Shown in pieces: positions 25,419 to 36,082 of a stretch of DNA of 64,000 nucleotides; the first letter of the stretch is position 1; each line of letters begins with the position of its first letter. Origin of the DNA: Sciurus carolinensis (Eukaryota > Chordata > Mammalia > Rodentia > Sciuridae); the NCBI RefSeq assembly GCF_902686445.1, contig NC_062213.1, positions 58,754,491 to 58,818,490 on the forward strand, written 5' to 3'. The notes under the pieces were generated by a model. That model worked only from the letters and a program-made list of their open reading frames with translations, did not search any database and was not told where the DNA came from. A program made the position numbers and the translations under genes.

Positions 25419-25863
25419 GACACCTACTTTGTATTACTAATTATGGCATGTAAATATTATTTCCTTCTCTGTGCAGGTTCCTCTTATCTCTCTGAGCTGA
25501 GTTCCTTACTTCCATCTTTCACTGCATACCTTATACTCAATTGTCATTACTGATATACAAATCCTGTCCTCCACTGAAAATGTAAATTCCTAGAGAGTAG
25601 ACTCCAGTCCAAAGACAATGTCTAGTCATGAAAACACACAAAACTAGAAGTGGAATGCTATATCCCAGTATCTAGAAATTGTTACTTATTCAATATTGTG
25701 TTGGGTGTTTTATACATTATCTATGTTAGTATTTACATTAAACATCAGACGCACTGTTATCACCATTTTTCAAACAAGAAAACAGGCTCTATTGGTCTCC
25801 AAAGCCATTCTGTAAGGAATCAGAAAAACTGAGATTTGAACCACTATGTAGTGAACAAAAAGG
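25419..25863 (-). repeat. MIR SINE remnant (about 25700-25840) in otherwise plain DNA
   Basis: 'tatcaccatttttcaaacaagaaaacagg' and 'aactgagatttgaaccact' follow reversed MIR. The rest of the stretch up to the L1 holds nothing recognised. Confidence 0.5.
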
Positions 25864-26050
25864 CATATTTTTTTTTGTAAACAAATGGAATACTTGTTGT
25901 TTCTTTGTACATGGAGTAAAGGCATACCATTTGTATAATCATAAATTTACATAGGATAATGTTGTTTGATTCATTCTGTCATTTTTTCCCTTCCCCCCAC
26001 CCCTCCCACCCCTCTTTTCCCTCTATACAGTCCTTCCTTCCTCCATTCTT

Positions 26051-26104
26051 ACCCCCCTCCCTAACCCTAACTCTAACCCTAACACTAACCCCTACCATCC
26101 CCAT
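26051..26104 (-). repeat. G-rich telomere-like tract in the L1 3' UTR
   Basis: The + strand shows CCCTAACCCTAACTCTAACC and similar units, i.e. imperfect TTAGGG repeats with flanking G-runs on the L1 sense strand. It lies where mammalian L1s carry their polypurine, quadruplex-prone tract. Confidence 0.85.
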
Positions 26105-26253
26105 TATGTGTCATCATCCACTTATCAGCGAGATCATTCGTCCTTTGGTTTTTTGAGATTGGCGTATCTCAATTAGCATGATATTCTTCAATTTCATCCA
26201 TTTGCCTGCAAATGCCATAATTTTATCATTCTTTATGGCTGAGTAATATTCCA

Positions 26254-26286
26254 TTGTGTGTGTGTGTGTGTGTATGTATATATATC
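26254..26286. repeat. (TG)n(TA)n microsatellite inside L1 ORF2
   Basis: About nine TG units followed by TATG and TATA units, at a place where related L1 copies have a short TGTATATATA segment. Confidence 0.9.
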
Positions 26287-26390
26287 ACAGTTTCTTTATC
26301 CATTCATCAATTGAAGGGCATCAAGGTTGGTTCCACAATCTGGCTATTGTGAATTGAGCAGCTATGAACATTGATGTGACTTTATCTCTG

Positions 26391-26415
26391 TAGTATGTAG
26401 TATGTAGTATGTAGT
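26391..26415. repeat. Short 7-bp tandem repeat inside L1
   Basis: TAGTATG repeats about 3.6 times within the 3' part of ORF2. Confidence 0.9.
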
Positions 26416-29400
26416 CCTTTGGGTATAGGCCAAGGAGTGGGATAGGTGGGTCAAATGGTGGTTCCATTCCAAGTTTTCTAAGGAATCTCCACACTGCTTT
26501 CCAGAGTGGCTGCACTAATTTGCAGCCCCACCAGGAATGTATGAGTGTACCTTTCTCCGCACATCCTTGCCAACACCTGTTGTTGCTTATATTCTTGATT
26601 ATCGCCATTCTAATTGAGGTGAGATGGAATCTTAGGGTGGTTTTGATTTGCATTTCTCTTATTACTAGAGATGTTGAACATTTTTTCATATACCTGTTGA
26701 TTGCTTGTAGATCTTCTGTGAAGTGTCTGTTCATTTCCTTAGCCCATTTGTTGATTGGGTTATTTACATTCTTTGTGTAGAGTTTTTTGAGTTTTTTATA
26801 GATTCTGGACATTAGTGCTCTATCTGAAGTATGATTGGCAAAGATTTTCTCCCACTCTGTAGGCTCTCTCTTCGCATTGCTGATAGTTTCCTTTGCTTAG
26901 AGAAAGCTTTTTAGTTTGAATCTATCCTACTTATTGATTCTTGCTTTTATTTCTTGTGCTATGGGAGTCCTGTTGAGGAAGTCTGGTCCTAAGCCAACAT
27001 GTTGAAGATCTGGACCTACTTTTTCTTCTGTAAGATGCAGAGTCTCTGGTCTGATTCTGAGGTCCTTAATGTATTTTGAGTTTAGTTTCCTGCATGGTGA
27101 GAGATATGGGTTTAGTTTCATTCTGTTGCATATGGATTTCCAATTCTCCCAGCACCATTTGTTGAAGAGGCTATCTTTTCTCCATTGCATATTTTTGGAA
27201 CCTTTGTCTAGTATGAGAAAATTGTATTTATTTGGGTTTGTGTCCGTGTCCTCTATTCTGTACCATTGATCCACCTTTCTATTTTGGTACCAATACCATG
27301 CCATTTTTGTTACTATTGCTTTGTAGTAGAGTTGAAGATCTGGTATTGCGATACCCCCTGCTTCGCTCTTTCTGCTAAGGATTGCTTTAACTATTCTGGG
27401 TTTCTTATTCTTCCAGATGAATTTCATAATTGCTTCCTCTATTTCTGTAAGGTACGTCACTGGGATTTTAATTGGAATTGCATTGAATCTGTATAGCACT
27501 TTTGGTAGTATAGCCATTTTGACAATATTAATTCTTCCTATCCAAGAACATGGGAGATCTTTCCATCTTCTAAGGTTTTCTTTAATTTCTTTCTTTAGTG
27601 TTCTGTAGTTCTCATTGTAGAGGTCTTTCACCTCTTTTATGAGATTGATTCCCAAGTATTTTATTTTTTTCGAAGCTATTGTGAATGGGGTAGTTTTCCT
27701 AATTTCTCTTTCCAAAGATTCATCACTTATGTATAAAAAGGCATTAGATTTATGTGCATTGATCTTATATCCTGCTACTTTACTGAATTCACTTATGAGT
27801 TCTAAAAATTTTCTAGTGGAATTTCCAGGTTTCTCTAAGTATATAATCATATCATCAGCAAATAGGGATAGTTTGAGTTCTTCTTTTCATATTCGTATCC
27901 CTTTAATTTCTTTGGTCTGTCTAATTGCTCTGGCTAGAGTTTCAAGGACGATGTTGAATAGAAGTGGTGAAAGAGGGCATCCCTGCCTTGTTCCAGTTTT
28001 TAGGGGGAACGCTTTCAGTTTTTCACCATTTAAAATGATATTAGCCATGGGCTTAGTATAGATGGCCTTTACAATGTTAAGGAATGCTCCCACTATCCCT
28101 ATTTTTTCTAGTGTTTTGAGCATGAAGGGGTGCTGTATTTTATCAAATGCTTTTTCTGCATCTATCGAAATAATCATGTGGTTCTTGACTTTAAGTCTAT
28201 TGATTTGGTGAATTACATTTATTGATTTCCTGATGTTGAACCAACCTTGCATCCCTGGGATGAAACCCACTTGATCATGGTGCACTATCTTTTTAATATG
28301 TTTTTGTATGCGATTTGCTAAAATTTTGTTGAGAATTTTTGTGTCAATGTTCATTAAGGATATTGATCTGAAAATTTCTTTCCTCGATGTGTCTCTGTCT
28401 GGTTTAGGTATCAGGGTGATATTGGCTTCATAGAATGAGTTTGGGAGGGTTCCCTCCTCTTCTATTTCATGGAATAGTTTGAGGAGTATTGGAATGAGCT
28501 CTTCTTTAAAGGTTTTGTAGAACTCGGCTGAGAATCCATCTGGTCCTGGATTTTTCTTTGTTGGTAGCCTTTTGATGACTTCTTCTATTTCATTACTTGA
28601 AATTGGTCTATTTAAATTGTGTATGTCCTCCTCATTCAGTTTAGGCAATTCATATGTCTCTAGAAACCTGTTGATGTCTTCGAAATTTTCTATTTTGTTG
28701 GAGTATAGATTTTCAAAATAGCTTCTAATTATGTTTTGTATTTCAATCGTGTCTGTTGTGATATTTCCTTGTTAATTCCCCGAATTTTAGTGATTTGGGT
28801 TTTCTCTCATCTTCTCTATGTTAGTGTGCTGAAGGTTTATCAATTTTGTTTATTTTTTCGAAGAACCAACTATTTATTTTGTCGATTTTTTGTATTGTTT
28901 CTTTTGTTTCAATTTCATTGATTTCAGCTCTGAGTTTAACTATTTCCTGTCTTCTACTACTTTTGGTGTTGGTCTGTTCTTCTTTTTCTAGGGCTTTGAG
29001 CTGTAGTGTTAGGTCATTTATTTGTCGAGTTTTACTTCTTTTATTGAATGCGCTCCATGAAATAAAATTTCCTCTAAGTACTGCTTTCATAGTGTCCCAG
29101 AGATTTTGATATGATATTTCTTTGTTCTCATTTACCTCTAAGAATTTTTTAATTTCCTTCCTAATATCTTCTGTTATCCGTTCATCATGTAATAGCAGAT
29201 TGTTTAATCTCCAGATGTTGGAGTAGTTTCTGTTTTTTACTCTTTAATTTATTTCTAACTTCAATCCATTATGATCTGATAGAATACAAGGTAGTGTCTC
29301 TATCTTCTTGTATTTGCTAACATTAGCTTTGTGGCATAATATATGGTCTATTGTAGAGAAGGATCCATGTGCTGCTGAGAAGAAAGTGTATTCGCTCTTG

Positions 29401-30019
29401 GTTGGATGGTATATTCTATAAATGTCTGTTAAGTCTAAATTATTGATTGTGTTATTGAGATCTATGGTTTCTTTGTTCAATTTTTGTTTGGAAGATCTGT
29501 CCAGTGGTGAGAGAGGTGTGTTAAAATCACCTAGTATTATTGTGTTATGGTCTATTTGGTTTCTGAAATTGAGAAGGATTTGATTGACATACATGGATGA
29601 GCCACTGTTTGGGGCATAGATGTTTATGATTGTTATGTCTTGCTGATTTATATTCCCTTAAGCAGTATGAAATGTCCTTCTTTATCCCTTATGACTAACT
29701 TTGGCTTGAAGTTCACATTATCTGAAAGAGGATGGATAATCCAGCTTTTTTGCTGAGCCCATGTGCATGGTATGTTTTACCCCATCCTTTCACCTTTAGT
29801 CTATGGGTATCTCTTTCTATGAGGTGAGTCTCTTGCAGGCAACATATTGTTGAATTTTTCTTTTTAATCCAATCTGCCAGTCTATGTCTTTTGATTGTTG
29901 AGTTCAGGCCATTAACATTCAGGGTTATTATTGAGATATGATTTGTATTCCCAGTCACTTGATTCATTTTTTTAATTTTATTTATTTATTTATTTTTGAC
30001 ACAACTTGGTTCCTCCTTT

Positions 30020-31060
30020 ATTTGACAATTCCTTTAGGATAATTCCTCCCTTTGCTGATTTGCTTCTTTGTTTTTCATCTCTTCCTCATGGAATATTTTG
30101 CTGAGAATGTTCTGTAATGCTGACTTTCTTTTTGTAAATTCTTTTAGCTTTTGTTTATCATGGAAGGATTTTATTTCATCATCAAATTTGAAGGTAAGTT
30201 TTGCTGGGTATAAGATTCTTGGTTGGCATTCATTTTCTTTCAGGACTTGAAAAATGTTTTTCCAGTCCCTTCGCGCTTTTAGGGTCTGAATTCAAAAATC
30301 TGCTGATATCCGTATTGGTTTCCCCCTGAATGTAATTTGGTTCTTTTCGCTCATAGCGTTTAAAATTCTGTCTTTATTTTGTATGTTAGGTGTTTTCATT
30401 ATAATGTGCTTTCATGTGGGTCTGTTGTAATTTTGTGTATTTGGAGTCCTTTAAGCCTCTTGAACTTGATTTTCCATTTCATTCTTCAGATTTGGGAAAT
30501 TTTCTGATATTATTTCATTGAATAGATTGTTCATTCCTTTGGTTTGTTTCTCTGTGCCTCCCTCAATCCCAATAATTCTTATCCCATAGTTCTTGGAGAT
30601 TCTGTTCATGATTTCTTACCATCTTCTCTGTTTGGCCAACTTTGTTTTCAAAGTTAAATATTATGTCTTCAATAGCTGAGGTTCTGTCTTCCAGGTGTTC
30701 TATCCTATTGGTTATGCTTTCTATGGAGTTCTTAATTTGGTTTATTGTTTTCTTTATTTCAAGGATTTCTGTTTGGTTTTTTTTCAATATCTCTAACTCT
30801 TTATTGAAATGATCTTTTGCTTCCTGTATTTGCTCTTTTAAGTGTCAATTGGTGCGATCTTTCAATGCCTGCATTTGCTCTTTCATCTCATCATTCAATG
30901 CCTGTATTTGGTCTTTCATCCCATCATTTGCTTCCCTGATTGTTTTAATTATGTACATTCTGAACTCCCTTTCTGTCATTTCTTCTGCCATGCTGTCATT
31001 GGATTTTGTTGATATAACATCTAGATTTGTTTGGGGCATTTTCTTCCCTTGTTTTCTCAT
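30020..31060 (-). pseudogene. L1 ORF1 (RNA-binding protein), decayed
   Basis: Translation on the - strand begins at 31060 and stops after 71 codons. A second in-order segment (30787-30563) is a long coiled coil rich in Glu, Lys, Ile and Asn, as expected for the ORF1p trimerisation domain. The RNA-binding and C-terminal part (about 30560-30020) is recognisable only as diverged DNA with stops. Near 31000-30845 the coiled-coil part carries a short duplicated motif (QALNDEMKEQMQALKD). Confidence 0.75.
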
Positions 31061-32284
31061 ATTGTTCAGGTATCAGTAGACCGCTGAGATATTGCAGATT
31101 TCCTCTATTGACTTATAATATTCCTGAAGATTTCTGGTATATCCCCTCTTAGCCTTCAGTAGCCTGAAGTCTTAGAGGAAGTTGATAATGCGGTGCTCCA
31201 CAAGGAAGCTGCCTCTCTATGGGTGGTGGCCTTCAGGTGGGGTTCCCTGCTAGTGGGCCGAGGTGCCTCCACTTGTTGACCAATGGTCATCCAAAGGGGA
31301 ACTAGGCTGCAGGCTGAGGCAAGGCCTGTTTGGGCCTGTGTCTCTGGTTTTACTGTCCTTGTGGGAAAACCTCACCCAGCAGGGAAGACTCACCCCGGTG
31401 GGGAGGTCTCGCTGGTCAGTTCCCCTCCTAGAGGTTCCCCTCAATCCACAACTACCGCCTGGGCTGGGCTGCCTTCCTCTGCAACGTTCCCAGGGGCCTG
31501 GACCTACCTCCTGGGCCTGGGAGCCTCACTCTTCGCAGATGAGTCTCCTTAGGCTGCCTCTCCTCATAGAATCTGCCCGCAGTCCTGGAACCTTTGCTCC
31601 ACCCTTAAGCATGTCTCTGTGCGACTCTTCCACCAAGAAGCCACCTAGGTCCTGGGACCCTGCTGTGCACCTAATCGCCTGGCTATGTGGCCCCTCCTCT
31701 GAGCAGCCACCTGGAGCCCCATAGAGTCACTCCGAGTCCCAGCGACCCGCTGCACGCCTCTTCCTCTGGGCAGCCACCCGGTGTTCTGGTGTGGTCACTA
31801 GGAGTCCAAGCATCTCACTGCACACCTCCTCCTCTGGGCAGCTGCCTGTAGCCCTGGTGCAGTCACTCCGAGTCCAAGTGACCTACCGCGCTCCTCCTCC
31901 TCCTCAGGGCAGCCCCCTGGTGTTCAGGAGTGGTCACTCTGAGTCCAAACAGCTCGCTCCATAGCTCCTCCTCTGGGCAGCGGCACGGAGCCCTAGTGCG
32001 TTGCTCCGAGTCCCAGCGTCGTGCTGAGCGGCCTCCTCTCCAATGCTCCCAGTTGTCCGAGTTCACTGCTCCAGCGGGGGGAAGGGTGTCTCATTGGGCA
32101 ACTCTACTTCACAAAGTTCCCTGCGATCCAGGACTACCACCCCATCCGGGACGCCTCCCCAACGGGAGAGACTCACCCAGTGCTTTGAGTTGGTCCCAAG
32201 TCTCTCAATATCTCCTCTTCTTGAATCCTGAGTCCTGGAGCAACATGAAATGCAGCCACCCTCTAGTCCGCCAATTTGGAAGCC
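31061..32284 (-). promoter_or_regulatory. L1 5' UTR / internal promoter region
   Basis: Clearly GC- and CpG-richer than surroundings. The extreme 5' end (near 32270) carries AAATTGGCGG, close to the YY1-type AAGATGGCGG found at the start of human L1. The middle (about 31690-32040) is a tandem array. Promoter role is by analogy with other L1s. The open frames read through this region on either strand are by-products of its high GC content. Confidence 0.75.
31690..32040 (-). repeat. Tandem array of about 68-bp units in the L1 5' UTR
   Basis: The marker GAGTCC recurs at 31734, 31802, 31870, 31941 and 32008, giving spacings of 68, 68, 71 and 67. Each unit also repeats a 'tcctcctctgggcagc' block and a GTCACT block. 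About five diverged copies. Confidence 0.85.
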
Positions 32285-32297
32285 CATATTTTCTTTT

Positions 32298-32965
32298 AAT
32301 ATTGCATTCTGAACCTTCTCTCTGCCCTTTCTCCCATCTTACCAACCTTTTGGACTTTGTTTGACAACCCTAGTTCAGACTGAACCACTGAGTCATCTCT
32401 AGGCATACCTACTTCCCTTTAGCTTTCTTTGTCCCAAATCTTTAACACATTGTCACCTACATTATTTGCACTGATATTGCTTAAAACAATGCAGTAGTAT
32501 ACTATTGAGTGTCTTCGTATTTTATTATTTAGTAATTATTTTCTTTAGTGTTCTAGTCATTATAACACAGTTCATGAATAAATTTAATAAAACATGTTTG
32601 TTCTATTTTTTTAAATATAATCAGATTTTCTTTTTTACCATATTTGTTACTATAAAATCACAAGTTAAGTACTTTGTTAAATTGCTTAAATCTACTAAAT
32701 TTCTGCTATCAGGAACAGAAATTTCTTTGATTTTTTTTCCTACCCTTAGAAGGCCTTCATAGTGATACGTGATATGAATTTCTTAAATTATTGCAAAAGA
32801 AAAAACACTAGATTCCTTAAAATTATGCATATTTTGATGATTCAGATAATGTGCATTAATGCAAACAGATTAATAATACTAAGAGTGATTTATATTCATT
32901 CTCTGACAAAATCGGTTCACTAAAGCATAAGAAAATTCTAAGGTTAAAGAAATCCTTATAGTAGA
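32298..32965. other. Intergenic gap, nothing recognised
   Basis: AT-rich, no gene or clear repeat. Confidence 0.4.
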
Positions 32966-32966
32966 A

Positions 32967-33003
<37 letters not shown>

Positions 33004-33022
33004 ACAACTAATATATATATAT
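32966..33022. repeat. (AT)n(GT)n microsatellite
   Basis: About six AT units, about twelve GT units to 33003, then a further AT run at 33010-33022. Confidence 0.95.
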
Positions 33023-33029
33023 AGTCAAT

Positions 33030-33129
33030 CAACCTTTATTTTACTTATTTATATGTGGTGCTGAGAATTGAACTAAGTGTCTCACACATTCTAGGCAAAC
33101 ACTCTACCATTAAGCCACAACCACAGTCC
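33030..33129 (-). mobile_element. ID-type SINE, antisense
   Basis: Reversed ID signature: 'tgtggtgctgagaattgaac', 'gcaaacactctaccattaag' and 'ccacaaccacagtcc'. Single ID-like half only. Confidence 0.75.
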
Positions 33130-34129
33130 AAAACATACAATTTTAAAACAAGTCTTTTTTAAATTAGATTGACTGTCCTCAATTCATATGGCCTTGAAGT
33201 TCTATGAGTCATTTTTGGTTGAGTGTAATCCACAATGAGCCAGAATAGTTGTAAAAAGTAAATTAAAAACAGTAAACTAGTAATAACACATTATTTTCAA
33301 AAAAAAAAAAAAGCCATTTCCTGATTACTGATAATGCTGCTTCTTGTTCTCTGGGTACTATCCTCATATAGTGAAAGATCTCCAAGATTTCACTCAAAGA
33401 TATTCTCACTAAAGGATTTTAAATAAGTTAATAACCTATTGTACAATTATGATATCTAGACAGTATAAATTAAAGTCATCATTCCAATAAATCTTTACTC
33501 AATTCTGGTTTTAAGGTATTTTCCCATACTTTGAAATCAGGAATTTTTGTGGAGATAGAATAAAAATCTCAGAATGTGCCCAAATTTCTCTATCAGATAT
33601 TGTCACTATGTTTGGATATACCAAAAGGGAATTCACTTAATGATAAGTTCTTAATGCACTATAATATTACATAGATGTCGGACTGGTTCCATTGATTATA
33701 TTGTTAGAAAAGAAATTAATATAAGGAATTGGTATTGTTATTGACTTTCATTTAATTTTTATAAGGGTTGTTAGTCCCAGGCCAGTTGCCTCTTAATTGT
33801 TCAGTAAGGTCTTGGGTGGCTTTCAGCTCAACCTGTGTGTTCCCATGGAATGCAATCTAATTGCAAATATTGGCTAACCATGAATCATGTAATTCTCATT
33901 CCATGGAAAGCCACACATAAACTTCCCCCACTAGGAATAAATTCATTCCAATTACCTGATATTCTAGATTATTCACACTGCCCTTCTTGTTCAGTTATTC
34001 AGTACATATCTTTTGCATGTCTACCAGATGGCTGTGTTTCAAATAAGAAAAATGAAATGGGAAGACATAATTCCCAGCCTCAACAGACATAAAAGATGAA
34101 AACCAGTTGTTAAATGTATTAGGAATTAC
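33130..34129. other. Intergenic gap, nothing recognised
   Basis: AT-rich, no supported feature. Confidence 0.4.
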
Positions 34130-34300
34130 TGTGTTTTAATCGTTACAACTGCCTTGTAATATGAGGGTCACAAATTCCCCTTTTACAGATGGGGACAACA
34201 ATAAATTCAAGTTTAAGTACAAGTTCACAGATCAGTAGGTTACAGAACATATATTCACATCAAAGATTAGTTCCAAAACATAGTCCTTATATTATTTTCT
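34130..34300 (-). repeat. MIR SINE
   Basis: 'aatcgttacaactgccttgtaa', 'ccccttttacagatgggga' and 'cacagatcagtagg' follow reversed MIR. Confidence 0.6.
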
Positions 34301-35524
34301 TTTGCATTCTTCTAGCAGTCTAAATATACAAAATTTACTGACTTTATTTTGATAGCCTTAACCTATTAGTCCTCATGTACTATTCATAAAACATAATTTT
34401 CCTAGCTAGAGTACTCCATTTTAACACATTTTATTTCTTTAACAAAAAAAAGTGCTATCTTAAAATATTCTAGGTACTAAAATACTGTACAGGGGCTTAT
34501 GCTAGAAATAAGTTTTTATTTCCCTCATACGAAGAAAGAATAGGTCCACAGAGACCACCCAGCATGTGCTCCATTCTTTAGGTCCATCTTGGGGGCACAA
34601 CAGACTTTGATTTAGAAAGTGTGGTCATAAAGAAACACAGCCTGAAGAAGAGCCAAAAAGGACTCGGTCATTGTCGAATTTGAGGAACAATTTTTAACAC
34701 GCCAGGAAGAAGTGAGTCAATACGGAAGAATGTAAATCAAAAGGGTACATGTAAAAGGAAAAACACAGTCACTTTTGTGTAAATTGAAAGATGTGTTTTT
34801 GCCAAAAGGAAATTCTGAGAAAAATCTCTTCTGCACATGAGCAAAGCATAGCAAGTTCTATTTGCTTTCATCCCTTCTGTTAGGAACAATTTTCCCAGAC
34901 CAGTGGGCGTGTATGATAAGAACAGAAAGGGGATGGACTGAAACTCATCTGTGCTATGAAATCACAAAATGTGTGGAGAGGCAGGTGGTTTTGTTGGTTG
35001 TTTTTTGTTGTGTTGTGTTTTTTGTGTCCCCTAACTCCATTCTCTTGAGCAGTTTTCTAGACACCATGTGAGAGATACTCTACCACTGGGATAAGACTAA
35101 CTTATTTCTAGAAGATTTCTAGATTGAAATAGTGGACTCACAGCCAAGAGGTTAATCAATTTTTATTTTGTCAATTCCTGTGGAAATAGAAAAAGATTCA
35201 TAACTGATTTTTAGAAGTAATGTGCTATGGTATAATTTCTATAAAAATATAATTTTCAACATATTAAAAAATTAGAACTAATTGTCAAACTAATCATCAA
35301 ATTAGGACATTTCACATATTATGTAATTTCTATTTTAACACATATGATTTGGGGCCTTGTACCTCTATATAATTTTACCAAAGAATATAAGACACATAAA
35401 AAGAAATTACCACACATGTTTTGGAAATCCAAATATTTATTGTTATATCAAAATATTTTCCATATTTTTTCCTAAAATTTCCATTCAACAAATTACTTGA
35501 TGTCTCAGTTTATTTTCATAATGG
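34301..35524. other. Intergenic gap, nothing recognised
   Basis: A T/G-rich run near 34987-35022; no gene. Confidence 0.4.
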
Positions 35525-36082
35525 TCCCTATAGTAGTTTTTTTTCTTGCTACTGTAACACATTACCACCCATTTGTGATCTAAAATTATGTAAATCTATT
35601 CCCTCACAGTTCTGTGGGTCAGACGTTCAGTATGGGTCTCAGCAGGCCAAATGAAAATCAATGTATTGTCAGGCTGGATTCCTATTTGCAGGCTCCAGGG
35701 ATACGCTGTGTCCTCCTCAAACAGATACCAGCAGAAGTCAATTTTAGAATCAAGATCTTTGCTTTCTAGCTGACTGTCAACAGGTGGCCTTTAACTTTTA
35801 GATGCTTCTCTAATTTTTTCACAAGGCCTCTATATTCATGAAATCAGCAACAGTGTATCACATCCTTCTCACATTGCCATCTCTCTTTGACTACAACTGG
35901 AAAAGATTCTCAGCTTTTAAGATCTCGTGGATTAGATTGTGTACAAGGAATAATACAGGATGTTTTCCCAACCTTAAGATCCTTGAACTTCATCACATCT
36001 GCCATGTCTCTTTTGCCTTGTAAGGTAACATATTCTCAGGTTATGAGGATTAGGGCCATTCTTCTGCCTAAGCACAGATCTT
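35525..36082 (-). mobile_element. MLT1-type MaLR LTR, antisense
   Basis: Reversed MLT1 order: 'ctactgtaacacattaccac', 'cctcacagttctgtgggtca', 'aggctggattcctatttgca', 'aagatccttgaacttcatca', 'ttgccttgtaaggtaacata' and 'ggccattcttctgcctaag'. About 560 bases, nearly complete, old. Confidence 0.8.

Larger units (their letters stand above)
26110..29967 (-). pseudogene. L1 ORF2 (endonuclease-reverse transcriptase), decayed
   Basis: Pieces lie in the right order. The N-terminal endonuclease starts at 29967 (ITLNVNGLNS and QETHL motifs). Its C-terminal half is at 29594-29244 (GDFNTPLS and SDHNGLKLE motifs). Reverse transcriptase is at 28648-27890 (LTLIPKPD-like and [12 protein letters not shown] motifs). 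The catalytic FADD is at 27862-27851, then the thumb and downstream domain to 26927, then the Cys-rich C-terminal region in 26812-26321. Stops and frame breaks separate these pieces, including a TGA at 27889-27887 just before FADD, so no functional enzyme is encoded. Confidence 0.9.
25877..32284 (-). mobile_element. Nearly full-length L1 LINE, antisense (about 6.4 kb)
   Basis: Read on the - strand: a GC-rich 5' UTR (about 32284-31061), broken ORF1 (31060 to about 30020), broken ORF2 (29967 to about 26110), a 3' UTR with a G-rich tract, and an A-tail (T-run at 25868-25876 on the + strand). It is flanked by 13-base direct repeats at 25864-25876 and 32285-32297 that differ at one base. The right copy ends TTTT before AA, the preferred L1 endonuclease site. 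Length, target duplication and modest ORF decay say it is one of the younger insertions here. It is not coding-competent. Confidence 0.92.

Noticed and set aside
26051..26104. True interstitial telomere or chromosome-fusion scar
   Set aside because: The tract sits at the expected place of the G-rich tract inside an L1 3' UTR and is short and imperfect, so an L1 origin explains it better.
26520..29109. Several + strand frames over the L1
   Set aside because: Antisense shadows of L1 ORF2; hydrophobic products come from the reversed A-rich coding strand.
31263..31724. 153-codon + strand frame and other frames in the GC-rich patch at 31.2-32.3 kb
   Set aside because: They lie in the L1 5' UTR, some on the opposite strand; GC-rich DNA has few stops. 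No protein family recognised.
25877..32284. Active L1
   Set aside because: ORF1 and ORF2 both carry stops and frame breaks.
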